A DNA stretch of 64,000 nt, taken from positions 62,001 to 126,000 of the forward strand of contig NZ_JAQEGR010000003.1 of the NCBI RefSeq assembly GCF_027667425.1, given 5' to 3'. Source of the DNA: Fusicatenibacter saccharivorans (GTDB taxonomy: Bacteria; Bacillota; Clostridia; Lachnospirales; Lachnospiraceae). How positions within the stretch are numbered: position 1 is the stretch's first letter; every line of letters begins with the position of its first letter. The notes under the pieces are model-generated. The model was not told the origin of the DNA. It saw only the letters and a list, made by a program, of their open reading frames with translations, and made no database searches. A program made the position numbers and the translations under genes. Shown in pieces: positions 25,985-35,300 of this stretch.

Positions 25985-26770
25985 ATGTGTAAAGTAATCG
26001 CAATCGCAAATCAAAAAGGTGGAGTTGGAAAGACAACAACTTGTGTCAATTTAGGGATTGGCTTAGCAAGAGAAGGAAAAAGAGTTCTTTTAATAGAAGC
26101 CGACGCACAGGGAAGTATGGCTGCAAGTTTAGGGATACAGGAGCCGGACGAGTTGGAAGTTACCTTAGTAACAATCATGGAAAAAGTAATCAATGATGAA
26201 GATGTTGAACCAAATGAGGGGATTATATGGCATGATGAAGGCATTGCCTTTATTCCGGCGAATATTGAACTGGCAGGATTAGAAACTGCGCTGGTGAATG
26301 TGATGAGCAGAGAAATGATATTAAAACAATATCTTGATACAGTGAAGGCACAGTATGACTATATTTTGATTGATTGTATGCCGTCATTGGGAATGATTAC
26401 AATCAATGCACTGGTAGCGTCTGATTACGTGTTGATCCCGGTAGAAGCAGCGTATCTTCCGGTAAAGGGACTTCAGCAGTTGATTAAAACGATTGGGAGA
26501 GTACACAGAAAATTAAATCCACAGCTTTCTATCATGGGAATTTTATTTACAAAGGTTGACCGAAGAACAAATTTTGCAAGAGATATAGCCGAACAAATCC
26601 GGCAGGTATACGGAACAAGAGTACATATTTTTAAGAATTGTATTCCTCTGTCTGTTCGGGCTGCAGAAACAACAGCAGAAGGAAAGAGTATTTATCTGCA
26701 TGATCCGAGAGGAATAGTAGCAAAAGGATATGTTTGTCTGACAGAGGAGGTGCTTGCACATGAGGAGTAA
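25985..26770 (+). CDS. parA: ParA/Soj partition ATPase
   Basis: A 261-residue deviant-Walker ATPase. The P-loop is NQKGGVGKTTTCVNLG at the N-terminus, followed by LLIEADAQGSMAASLGI and YDYILIDCMPSLGMITINAL. The protein lacks an N-terminal helix-turn-helix, as in short ParA/Soj forms. With ParB it should segregate the excised or replicating circular ICE. It overlaps parB by 11 bases. Confidence 0.94.
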   Translation: MCKVIAIANQKGGVGKTTTCVNLGIGLAREGKRVLLIEADAQGSMAASLGIQEPDELEVTLVTIMEKVINDEDVEPNEGIIWHDEGIAFIPANIELAGLETALVNVMSREMILKQYLDTVKAQYDYILIDCMPSLGMITINALVASDYVLIPVEAAYLPVKGLQQLIKTIGRVHRKLNPQLSIMGILFTKVDRRTNFARDIAEQIRQVYGTRVHIFKNCIPLSVRAAETTAEGKSIYLHDPRGIVAKGYVCLTEEVLAHEE

Positions 26771-27665
26771 GAGCGCAGAAAAAGTAAAACTTTCTTCTTT
26801 TGATGATTTGTTTGGTAAGGAAGAACCAGTAAGTGGTGAGGTAGTTACTTCTGTTCCGATTGATTTACTGCACCCATTTAAAAATCACCCGTTTCATGTG
26901 CTGGATGATGAAAAAATGGAAGAAACCGTAGAGAGCGTCAAGCAATATGGGATTTTGATGCCGGGGATCGTCCGCCCTTATCCAGATGGCGGATATGAGG
27001 TAGTAGCAGGGCATCGCAGGTGGAGAGCCTGTGAACTTGCCGGGTTAGAAGAAATGCCTGTTATTATTCGTGATATAGATGATGATACTGCAACGGTGCT
27101 TATGGTAGATACTAATATCCAAAGAGAGGATATTCTGCCAAGTGAAAAAGCATTCGCTTATAAAATGAAGTATGAGGCATTGAAACATCAGGGAAGTAAA
27201 GGGGAAAAATATACTGCTGAAATGGTAGGAGAAACAGCAGGTGACAGCGGAAGAACCGTTCAGAGATATATTCGTCTGGCAAATTTAATCAGCGGACTAT
27301 TAGATCTTGTTGATGTGAAGAGAGTTCCTATGATTGTAGGAGAAAAACTGTCTTATCTTACAAGGGAAGAACAGGAGCTTGTTTTGGAGGCAGTGAGAAA
27401 TTGTGAAATTATTCCAACAGCGGCACAGGCAGAAGCAATCAAGATGTTTAGTGAAGAGAAAAAACTGGACGGAAATGCCATATATGGACTGCTATTAAAA
27501 AAGAAAAATAGCGGGAATGGAGTAACGATTTCAGCGAAGAAAATCAGCAGTTACTTTCCACCTGCGTATACAAAACAAGAGATAGAGAATGTAATTTATA
27601 CCTTGCTGGAACAATGGAAAAATGGCAGAGAGGAGGAATTGGAGCATGGAGAAGATACAATTTGA
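26760..27665 (+). CDS. parB: ParB/Spo0J-type partition protein
   Basis: A 301-residue protein. The ParB N-terminal domain has HPFHVLDDEKMEETVESVKQYG and the arginine patch GGYEVVAGHRRWRACELAG (the CTP-binding GHRR motif). Then come NIQREDILPSEKAFAYKMKY and a helix-turn-helix (EMVGETAGDSGRTVQRYIRLA). It binds a parS-like site on the ICE, not identified here. ATG at 26760 is preferred to TTG at 26754 from the distance to AGGAGG. It overlaps repA by 20 bases. Confidence 0.92.
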   Translation: MRSKSAEKVKLSSFDDLFGKEEPVSGEVVTSVPIDLLHPFKNHPFHVLDDEKMEETVESVKQYGILMPGIVRPYPDGGYEVVAGHRRWRACELAGLEEMPVIIRDIDDDTATVLMVDTNIQREDILPSEKAFAYKMKYEALKHQGSKGEKYTAEMVGETAGDSGRTVQRYIRLANLISGLLDLVDVKRVPMIVGEKLSYLTREEQELVLEAVRNCEIIPTAAQAEAIKMFSEEKKLDGNAIYGLLLKKKNSGNGVTISAKKISSYFPPAYTKQEIENVIYTLLEQWKNGREEELEHGEDTI

Positions 27666-28887
27666 TTATTATAGGGGAATGGAGGCAGAGCAGTACAGTT
27701 TTTACCGTGTTCCCAAAATTCTGTTCACTGCAGAATGTTTTAAAGAGCTTTCTTGTGAAGCGAAGGTACTCTACGGTCTATTATTAGACCGTATGAGCCT
27801 CAGTATGAAAAATCATTGGCTGGATGAAGAAGAACGGGTGTACATTATTTTTACCGTAGAGGAAATTGCAGAATTATTAAACTGCGGAACACAAAAAGCG
27901 GTAAAATTATTGAAAGAATTGGACAGTGAAAAAGGGATTGGATTGATTGAAAAAAAACGTTTGGGGCTTGGCAGACCAAATGTAATTTATGTGAAAAATT
28001 TCTTGGTTCAGAAAAATGACGAAGAAAATGGGGATATGTCTGATTTGCAGAATTGTGAAAATCACAATTCAGGAGTTGTGAAAACCACAATTCAGGAATG
28101 TCCAAAATCACAATTCCAGAATGATGAAAATCACAATTCAGAAGATGTGGAACCCATAGACATAGGAACAGAAGAATTGGAAAAGGAGCCATATTTGAAC
28201 GGTGAGAAGGAAATTTTAGAAAATATGGAGATAAAAATGCAGGAAAATGAAGAATTTGGAGAAGAAAACTTCCAGAATTGTGAAAATCACAATTCAAGAG
28301 TTGTGAAAACCACAATTCAAGAGTTTCCAAAATCACAATTCCAGAATGATGAAAATCACAATTCAGGAGTTGTGAAAACCACAATTCAAGAATGTCCAAA
28401 ATCACAATCTAATAATACTGATATTAACAAGACAGAGAATAATGAAACAGAGAGTAGTAATATCCTATCAAATCTTATCTATCCGGAAAAAGAAAAAACG
28501 ATAGATGAGGTTGAGCAGAGGAATACATATCGAGAAATAATTCGGGAAAACATTTCGTATGAATGTTTCCGGAATGATACTCCACATGCAAGAGAAGAAG
28601 TAGATGAGTTAGTGGAACTGATGGTAGAAGTTATGGTTATGCCGGATCAAGGGAAAATCCGGATTGCTGGAGAAGATAAATTAGTATCACTGGTAAAAAG
28701 CCAGTTTATGAAGTTGACACATGCCCATATTGAGTATGTTTGTTTTTGCCTGAATAAAAATACAACGAAAGTCGGGAATATTAAGTCCTATCTTTTAACT
28801 GCACTTTATAATTCGGTTCTGACAATCAATCATTACTATCAGGCAGAAGTAAACTATGATTTATATGGAGGAGGATGGGGAAAATGA
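27646..28887 (+). CDS. repA: RepA_N-type replication initiator with iterons inside the gene
   Basis: A 413-residue replication initiator. The N-terminal part (YSFYRVPKILFTAECFKELS; KVLYGLLLDRMSLSMKN; FTVEEIAELLNCGTQKAVK) is the RepA_N DNA-binding domain with two winged helices. The middle (about 130-260) is low-complexity and contains repeated NHNS-VVKTTIQE-PKSQFQND units, which are the translation of a DNA iteron array. The C-terminal domain (about 290-413) is the host-range part. In RepA_N plasmids the origin lies inside the gene, so this ICE can probably replicate as a circle. GGAGG is nine bases from the ATG. Confidence 0.9.
   Translation: MEKIQFDYYRGMEAEQYSFYRVPKILFTAECFKELSCEAKVLYGLLLDRMSLSMKNHWLDEEERVYIIFTVEEIAELLNCGTQKAVKLLKELDSEKGIGLIEKKRLGLGRPNVIYVKNFLVQKNDEENGDMSDLQNCENHNSGVVKTTIQECPKSQFQNDENHNSEDVEPIDIGTEELEKEPYLNGEKEILENMEIKMQENEEFGEENFQNCENHNSRVVKTTIQEFPKSQFQNDENHNSGVVKTTIQECPKSQSNNTDINKTENNETESSNILSNLIYPEKEKTIDEVEQRNTYREIIRENISYECFRNDTPHAREEVDELVELMVEVMVMPDQGKIRIAGEDKLVSLVKSQFMKLTHAHIEYVCFCLNKNTTKVGNIKSYLLTALYNSVLTINHYYQAEVNYDLYGGGWGK
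28048..28410 (+). repeat. Iteron array inside repA (candidate origin)
   Basis: Two near-identical blocks (28048-28140 and 28273-28410) contain about ten copies of TCACAATTC, most paired with upstream AATTGTGA as inverted repeats, for example GAATTGTGA then AAA then TCACAATTC at 28050-28070. Spacing is regular, with most copies about 22-25 bases apart. The position in the variable centre of a RepA_N gene matches where oriV of pSK41/pAD1-type plasmids lies. Confidence 0.82.
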
Positions 28888-29198
28888 GGCAGGAAATTTT
28901 TTGCCGTATGATTTTTGTGACAGAGGTATTCCTGTGGACAGTGATTTTTTATCCATTTTGCGTAGAAGCAGGGACTTGTGATTACTTAAAGTTATGGATA
29001 CTGGTAGGGATTCCTTTTGGAATCCGTAAGATGCAGATATGGATTGTTCCAAGAAACAGAGATGTAGGAAGTACCATTGCCATGTTGGTGTTTCAAATGC
29101 TGATTGGAGGTATGATAGGTGGAGTTGTATTAGTATGGAAACTTTTTTATTGCTTGTTTTTATGGTATTACAATTTTATAGAGAAATTAAAAAATTGA
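28884..29198 (+). CDS. DUF6050-like small membrane protein
   Basis: A 104-residue protein with three hydrophobic segments (MIFVTEVFLWTVIFYPFCV; LWILVGIPFGI; IAMLVFQMLIGGMIGGVVL). It resembles DUF6050 proteins of ICEs; function is unknown. The ATG at 28884 overlaps the repA stop (ATGA) and sits about ten bases after GGAGG; ATG at 28875 would be too close to the site. A terminator follows. Confidence 0.6.
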   Translation: MRQEIFCRMIFVTEVFLWTVIFYPFCVEAGTCDYLKLWILVGIPFGIRKMQIWIVPRNRDVGSTIAMLVFQMLIGGMIGGVVLVWKLFYCLFLWYYNFIEKLKN

Positions 29199-29234
29199 TA
29201 AAATAGTAGAAGATGATAAGAGTTGAGAATGTTC

Positions 29235-29260
29235 GGCAGCCTGAAAATGGCTGCCTTTTT
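29235..29260 (+). terminator. Intrinsic terminator of the par-rep operon
   Basis: GGCAGCC (29235-29241) pairs with GGCTGCC (29249-29255), followed by five T. Confidence 0.9.
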
Positions 29261-29272
29261 GTGTTTTGAAAC

Positions 29273-29293
29273 TTTACGACATCATGGCGCAAG
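29273..29293. promoter_or_regulatory. Palindromic candidate operator, copy 1
   Basis: An imperfect 21-bp palindrome with half-site TTTRCGMCAT, 32 bases before the XRE gene start. It matches 17 of 21 positions of a second copy at 41201-41221. The position suggests autoregulation by the XRE protein. Confidence 0.6.
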
Positions 29294-29325
29294 GTGAGAT
29301 TTTTGGAAAGAAAGGAGGGACTACT

Positions 29326-29727
29326 TTGGGTAACCGGGCAGTATCGCAGGAGTTGATTATGTTGGGAAATCGTATTCGGGAGTATCGGAAGGAAAGGGGA
29401 TTTTCACAGGAAATTCTTGCTGAGAAATCCGGTGTCAGCACCAATACGATCAGTCGTATCGAAGGGGGACAGATGGCAATGTCAGTGGGGATTTTACAAA
29501 GAATTGTAAAGGCTCTTGGGGTAGACGCCAATGTGCTGCTTGGGGTAAGTACAGATGGAAATGAAATAAATATATGGGTATCTGCATTTTCCTGTCGAGT
29601 ACAGGCATTAAAGGAGAATGAGCAGGAGATTTTAAAACATACCATGAACGCCTTAATTGAAAGTATGGAGAACAACCGATTAAAAATTTCTACGGATAGG
29701 AGTGGTCAGGTTCCACATACCCGTTGA
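29326..29727 (+). CDS. XRE-family helix-turn-helix regulator
   Basis: A 133-residue regulator. A Cro/C1-type helix-turn-helix lies at about residues 15-70 (LGNRIREYRKERGFSQEILAEKSGVSTNTISRIEGG, read in two halves). The C-terminal helical part (VQALKENEQEILKHTMNAL) may dimerise. TTG at 29326 is taken as start because AAGGAGG lies seven bases upstream; the frame remains open upstream through the terminator-operator region. It probably controls ICE transfer genes through the palindrome found before it and before the Maff2 gene. Confidence 0.85.
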   Translation: MGNRAVSQELIMLGNRIREYRKERGFSQEILAEKSGVSTNTISRIEGGQMAMSVGILQRIVKALGVDANVLLGVSTDGNEINIWVSAFSCRVQALKENEQEILKHTMNALIESMENNRLKISTDRSGQVPHTR

Positions 29728-29915
29728 GGAAAATAATAGGATAAGCTGTTACACTAAGCATAAGAAATCCAGTCAGTAAGAAACGTGGAGAAGAAGAGGA
29801 TTATGGAAGGTTCCAGTCCCGTTAAAAAAAACGGGTATGCCTGGGGCTGTTTTCTATTGTCTTAACATACGTTTAAGCTGGTATTTCTGGCTGCCCGTTG
29901 AAAGGTGGTCAGGAT
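29728..29915 (+). other. Leader region before the sigma-like genes
   Basis: A 188-base interval with a small hairpin (CCCGTT / AACGGG, about 29818-29835) and a possible 20-codon reading frame from ATG at about 29803 (MEGSSPVKKNG...) with AGAGG before it. Neither is convincing as a gene or terminator. Confidence 0.35.
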
Positions 29916-30533
29916 ATGCTTACGTTAGCAGAGTTAAAACATTTCATGTCTGTTCCAGTTCCGGAACAGAATTACCCAACTGCAAAGTATTTAAAAACAC
30001 ATGGCACAATATTGATGTCAAAAAGAATTGCTACGAATGCAACAATCTCAGTTTATCAAAATGGGTATGCCCTTTATGAAATAGCTGGTCTTACAACAGT
30101 ATTTCCTGTTTGTGCTTGTCAGGATTATAGCTATGAGATGGAAGAAAGTGAAATTTCAGAGCAATGGTTTGAAAAAGAGGCTTGGTATCTTCGTTTGATT
30201 TTAGAAGGTGAGGATCGTATCAATCGAAATCTGGAAGCAAGGCAACAAAGAAAGAGTATTTCTTATAGTGCAGTTTCAGAAGAATGGGGAGTTTTAAGTT
30301 CTTTAGAAACAACTGTTTTGGAAACAACGATAAGGAAAGAAACGATGCGGGAATTACTTGGACTACTGACAGATCGGCAGAAAGAAGTGATTGTACAATA
30401 TTTTTGGGAACAGAAATCTCAAAGTGAAATTGCAGAAAAACTCGGTGTTTCTCATGCCGCCGTATCGAAAATCCTGACAAGAGCAATCAATCGGCTTCGT
30501 AAAAAATGTATGGAATGGAAAGAGGCTGTATAA
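29916..30533 (+). CDS. Sigma-70 region-4-like ICE regulator
   Basis: A 205-residue protein. The C-terminal 60 residues are a sigma region-4 type helix-turn-helix (LLTDRQKEVIVQYFWEQ; KSQSEIAEKLGVSHAAVSKIL; RAINRLRKK). The N-terminal 110 residues start MLTLAELKHFMSVPVPEQNYP and match no sigma region 2 that I can see. Such proteins recur in Tn1549-like elements. Role as a sigma factor or activator is unproven. ATG at 29916 has AAAGGTGG seven bases ahead. The next, related gene starts 16 bases later. Confidence 0.78.
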   Translation: MLTLAELKHFMSVPVPEQNYPTAKYLKTHGTILMSKRIATNATISVYQNGYALYEIAGLTTVFPVCACQDYSYEMEESEISEQWFEKEAWYLRLILEGEDRINRNLEARQQRKSISYSAVSEEWGVLSSLETTVLETTIRKETMRELLGLLTDRQKEVIVQYFWEQKSQSEIAEKLGVSHAAVSKILTRAINRLRKKCMEWKEAV

Positions 30534-30549
30534 GAGGAGGAAAAACTGA

Positions 30550-30993
30550 ATGCGAGGGAAAAAGCCAAAAGAGAGAAAAAGTTATGTATTGAGAATGCCA
30601 GACGGTTCGTTGATTGAAGTAACCAGAGAAGTATACTTAGAATGGTATCAGTCCAGACGAAAAGAAAGATACCAGATGGAAAGGCAAAAGAAACAAGGGG
30701 TGTGTAGTTTAGAGGAACTGAATGGATATGGAGATTTGGAAGAAGAAAAATATAGTACAGAGGAAACGGTGCTTTGTAAGTTGTATGAAGCAAAAGTACG
30801 GGAAGGAATAGCTCAGTTGGCAAAGGAAGATGCCCGTTTGATTTATTTGCTATTTTTTGAAGAGGTGACGATCAAAGATGCGGCTCAAATTATAGGATGT
30901 AGCCGGAAGACTATTTATAATCGGAGAAAACGTATTTTGTCAGAACTGCGTTCTATTCTGCATGATTTGGGAATTGTAGGCGGTACTTTTTAA
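30550..30993 (+). CDS. Second sigma-like helix-turn-helix protein
   Basis: A 147-residue basic protein. The N-terminus (SYVLRMPDGSLIEVTREVYLEW) is typical of small ICE sigma-like regulators. The C-terminus has a region-4 motif (LIYLLFFEEVTIKDAAQIIG; CSRKTIYNRRKRILSELRS). It is co-transcribed with the preceding sigma-like gene (AGGAGG between them). The pair may act together, one providing promoter recognition; this is inferred. Confidence 0.75.
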   Translation: MRGKKPKERKSYVLRMPDGSLIEVTREVYLEWYQSRRKERYQMERQKKQGVCSLEELNGYGDLEEEKYSTEETVLCKLYEAKVREGIAQLAKEDARLIYLLFFEEVTIKDAAQIIGCSRKTIYNRRKRILSELRSILHDLGIVGGTF

Positions 30994-31014
30994 AAAAATA
31001 TGATTATTCTCTTT

Positions 31015-31040
31015 CATAGACCTGAATTATAGACTATAAT
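31015..31040 (+). promoter_or_regulatory. Candidate promoter for the membrane-protein cargo gene
   Basis: TATAAT at 31035-31040, preceded about 16 bases earlier by a weak TTCATA. The interval is very AT-rich. Confidence 0.55.
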
Positions 31041-31075
31041 AAAATAAAAATTTTAAATTTGTACAGGAGAGAAAT

Positions 31076-31906
31076 ATGTCATTGATTGAAGTTTTATTAT
31101 CATCAGCAGTCATAGTTGCAGTAATACAATATTTTCAGGGTGAAAAGAATAATAAATTGCAATATATTACGGAAGAACGAGCAAAATGGAGAAAAGAAAT
31201 AAAAGAGATAATTTCAGAAATAAGGATAGCAGACTTTCAAACAATAGAAAAGTGTTTGACGGATTTGGGAAAAAACTTAAATGCGTATGGTTATTATCCA
31301 GATGGTAGGTATGAAAATGACAAGCTTGATTTTTTGAAAGATGAACATATATGGAGAGAAATGGACACAATTCAAAAAGCAGCAAATGAACATAATATGC
31401 CTAATTTCGAAAAGTCAAAAAAGAATTTAATACACTATTTGTTTTTATTATTAAAGTTTGACTGGGAACGATCTAAGCAAGAGATAAAAGGTGAAAAAGC
31501 AATTCCAATTTCTATTGTTTCATTTGGAATGGGAGTAATAATTTGTGTATTTTCTAGATTCCCTTTAAAGAGTATGCAAGAAAATCTAATCAATATTTTC
31601 ATTTTTATAATAGCGTTTTCATTGCCTTATATATTGTTATGGGTAATATACGGAATAGAAAGAATGCAAATTTTGAAAGCAAAAGATTGGTATTCAAAGA
31701 TGGACAAAGTGACTCTAAGTTTTAGTTTAGTTGGTGTGGAACTAGTAGCTATACTGATTTTAGCATGGAAGTGGAAAAATTTTGAAATGATATTTTTGTT
31801 TGTGGCAATCGCTGTTTTACTTGTTCCATATTTAATTATATCAAATCAAGAAATGTATCGAAAATATGATGTAAGTGTGCGAAAAATTTTAGAAAGAAGA
31901 AATTAG
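31076..31906 (+). CDS. Unrecognised AT-rich membrane protein (accessory cargo)
   Basis: A 276-residue protein of no family I can name with confidence. It has one N-terminal hydrophobic segment (LIEVLLSSAVIVAVIQYF), then a charged, helical cytoplasmic part with LQYITEERAKWRKEIKEI, and four C-terminal membrane segments in two hairpins (about 145-200 and 215-265). The N-terminal anchor plus ITEERAKWR element recurs in small membrane proteins near mobile elements, some linked to defence (SLATT-like layouts). Codons are far more AT-rich than its neighbours; it has its own promoter and terminator. It therefore looks like an independently acquired cargo gene. Confidence 0.6.
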   Translation: MSLIEVLLSSAVIVAVIQYFQGEKNNKLQYITEERAKWRKEIKEIISEIRIADFQTIEKCLTDLGKNLNAYGYYPDGRYENDKLDFLKDEHIWREMDTIQKAANEHNMPNFEKSKKNLIHYLFLLLKFDWERSKQEIKGEKAIPISIVSFGMGVIICVFSRFPLKSMQENLINIFIFIIAFSLPYILLWVIYGIERMQILKAKDWYSKMDKVTLSFSLVGVELVAILILAWKWKNFEMIFLFVAIAVLLVPYLIISNQEMYRKYDVSVRKILERRN

Positions 31907-31912
31907 AAACAA

Positions 31913-31952
31913 TAAACCTGCAGGTTATTTTAAAGAAAAACTTGCAGGTTTA
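31913..31952 (+). terminator. Terminator after the cargo gene
   Basis: A 14-bp stem with one G-U pair (31913-31926 with 31939-31952), followed by a short T-rich stretch. Confidence 0.78.
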
Positions 31953-31959
31953 TTTAGTT

Positions 31960-32333
31960 AAAATTTTAATGCTTTAAAGAACAGAGCCTCTTGTAAATGC
32001 TTATCATTATAATCAATCATATCAAATTTCTAATATTTATTCTTCTGAATGGTTAAAAAATCCCCTTTCTAATATGCGATTAGTGAAGGGGTAACACAAA
32101 TCTTAAAAAAATCCCTTTTTTGTACCTTGAAAATTGAATTGCCTGTCCAAAGTGATACCTGATATTGAGTGGGCATTCTGCCTGCCTTATCAGAGAAAAC
32201 GCTGCGAAAGGAAATTTGGAGTAGGAACGGATTTGGAAAGAGAACAGGCAGGACTTAGAGAAGGGAGTGAGTTGGAAAAAAAGAAATAAAATACATCGTA
32301 TCAGTAAAATATAGAAAAGAGGCAGAGAAAAGT
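31960..32333 (+). promoter_or_regulatory. Long leader before the adhesin gene with attenuator-like hairpins
   Basis: No gene of normal size lies here. At 32062-32091 a hairpin forms (CCCCTT / AAGGGG outer, CTAAT / ATTAG inner). The AAGGGG arm can instead pair with CCCTTTTTT at about 32120-32128, giving a terminator. A seven-codon frame (ATG 32049, MVKKSPF, stop at 32070) ends inside the first hairpin arm but has no ribosome site. The mutually exclusive pairs suggest transcription attenuation of the downstream adhesin. Confidence 0.5.
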
Positions 32334-35300
32334 ATGAAAAAAACAGTAAAAAGAATTTTCTCATGTGTACTTTCGGCACTTACAATCTTAACCTCTGTTG
32401 TACAGCCGATGACAGCGTATGCAGGAGAAACAAATCCAAAATCTTATGAAATGGAATACCCTGCGCTGGAACAGGTAAAAGCTCAGCTTCAGGAAGATGA
32501 GATTGTAACTGTGCAGGATTATGAAGTGGAAAAAGGCAGTGACTTTGATATAAAGACAGATTTTTCCAGCATGAAGTTTCATTCTGACCAAGTAAAAGTG
32601 ACATTTTATGAAGCAAAAAATCAGAAGGGGCAGGATTTTCACGTAGACCATGCAGACACTTATCAGGCAGTGTATTTTGTAGAGCCAGTTCGGGAAGCGC
32701 CGAACTATCATGTGATTAGAAATATCACAGTTGCTGATCATAAAGAGAAAGAAAATCCGTCACTGTCAAAAGAGAATGGAAAACAGGAGAAAAATTCAGA
32801 AGAGGAAGAAGATGCGTCACAAAAAGAGGAACAGATTTTAACAGAAGATGAATTTTCACAGGCACTTGAGGAAAGCAAGAAACAGGATACTTATGATGAA
32901 GAATCCGGGTTAGGTCTTTACGATGTGATGGCACAGGCAGGGGAACAGGAGATTGATCTTTTTCAGATGAAAGAAGGAGAAACGGTTACTTTTGTAGCAA
33001 ATTCTTCAGATCAGGCAGCAAGGGCAACACAGACGGTTACAATAACAAAAGGTCCGTTATATCGTTATCAGGATTATGATCTGGGTACTTATGTGACAGA
33101 GCCTTATTTTATTTCTTATGGAAATGTCCATGCCACTGCTTATTGTATCCAGCCGTCTTTACCGGGACCGGGAACAGGCACTTATACAATCACAAAAATT
33201 GAGGATAATCAGGCACTTGCAAAGGTCTGCTATTATGGGACAGAAGCGGCAGGAAAAGAAAGTTATTTTGCAAAACATCATAGTGATTTTTCAGAGGGAA
33301 AGCGGTTTATCCTTACGCATATAGCGGCAGCGTATGCCTATGGAAGTGCAGATGCCTTTTATGGAGCAAATGAAACAGCAAAATCTTTGGCAATGGAAAT
33401 CTACAATTATTGTGTAGGAAAGCCGGAAATTCCAGAGGTTTCCATGTCTTTTTCTAACAATCATGTGAAGGCATTTCAGGAAGGGCAGGAACAGCGGACA
33501 GAGGATATTACATTTACTGCAGATTCTTTGCAGTCTATTACCATGCAGCTTCCAAAAGGAGTTGTATTTCATAACCTTACAACTGGAAAAAACAGCGCTG
33601 CCGGAGCAAAGGTAACACTTTCGGGCGGAACGAAGTTTTATTTAAGTGCGCCGCTTACACAGACAGAAGATGTGGAAGGTTCTTGGACAGCAACCATGCA
33701 GGGAAGTATTACAAAGGATTACTCTGCATATAAACTGACCACAAATGACAGTGTGCAGGATTTGGCATTTGTATTTGGAGAAGGAGTGGAACAGGAACAG
33801 TACGTTGAATTTTCTGTAGAGTGGATGAAAAATGCGAAAATAGAACTTGTTAAGAAAGATCAGGGCAGTCAGAAGAAAATGGAAGGAGCGGTATATGGTG
33901 TATATCGTGATGAAGATTGCACAGATTTGATTGTAGAAATGCCTGCAACGGATAAAAAAGGTGCTTCCAGCGTTACCATAGAAAAGGCACAGGATACCGT
34001 TTACTTAAAAGAAATCTCCGCACCACAGGGATATGTGCTGGATACAAAATCCTATGGCGTGAAATTGGAAGTAGGAAAGACGGTACAGATAGAAGTTACG
34101 GATCGGGAGCAGCTTGCTTCTTTAACCGTTTATAAAGAAGGAGAAGTTTTGACAGGCGCAGAGGTTACGGGAGAAGGGGTGACCTTTTCTTATACAAAAG
34201 AGAAACAAGAAGGTGCTGTGTATGATGTTTATGCAGAAAAAGAGATTGTCCGGGCAGATGGAACAGTTGCTTATAAAAAAGGTGCTGTGGTGAAAAAAGG
34301 ACTAAAAACAGGAGAAGATGGAAGTGTTACACTTTCGGAACTTCCGCTTGGTACTTATAAAGTAGTGGAAGTAAAAGCACCTGAAAATTTTGTATGCAAG
34401 GGAGAATCCCAGACAGTTACCTTGTCCTATGCAGGACAGAATGAAGAAGTTGTTTTTGAAATCGTAACATTTGTAAATGACAGGCAGAAAGCAAGTGTGT
34501 CCGTAAGAAAAGAGGATCAGGACACGGAAAACCCACTGGCAGGTGGTATTTACGGATTATATACGGCAGAAGACGTCTATGGAAAGTCTGAAAAACTGCT
34601 GGTAGAAAAAGATACTTTGATTGAAAAAGTTACAACGGGAGAAAATGGAACAGCCAGTTATCAGGCAGACCTCCCCATTGGATATACTTACTATATCAAA
34701 GAATTGCAGGCACCCGCTCAGTATGTAAAAAATGAAACCGAGAAGTTTTCTTTTCATTTTCAGTATGTAGAGGGAGAAGAACAATGTTCTTTTTCTCATA
34801 CGTTTCAAAATGAGAGGGTAAAGGCAGAAATTATTTTGGAAAAAGAAGACGCCGAAACAGGAAAAACACCACAGGGAGATGCGTCTTTAAAAGGAGCGGT
34901 GTATGGACTGTATGCCCGTGAAAATATCGTGCATCCAGATGGGAAAACCGGAGTCTTATATCAGAAGGACGAACAGGTAGCGACTTTAAAAACTGATGAT
35001 AAAGGCAAAGCAGAAGTAAAGGATTTATATTTAGGAAGTTATTACATCAAGGAGATTACGCCTCCGGCGGGTTATCTCTTAGATGAAACTGAGCATGATG
35101 TGATATGCGATGATGAAGGCGATACGGTTGCCATTGTAAAGAGAGTTTGCAATGTAAAGGAACAGGTGAAAAAACAGCCGTTTCAGTTAATTAAAGCCGG
35201 AAATAATGGAAATACAGACGCAGAACTCTTAAAAGGAGCAGGTTTTCAGGCATATTTGGAATCTTCTTTAAAGAAAAAAGAAGATGGAAGCTATGATTTT

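Noticed and set aside
27851..28405. A minus-strand reading frame of 184 codons opposite repA
   Set aside because: Its repeated ILELWFSQLLNCDFH pattern is only the reverse reading of the iterons.
28048..28410. CRISPR-like short repeat array
   Set aside because: The repeats are inside an intact repA reading frame, are themselves inverted repeats with almost no unique spacers, and there are no cas genes. They fit iterons.
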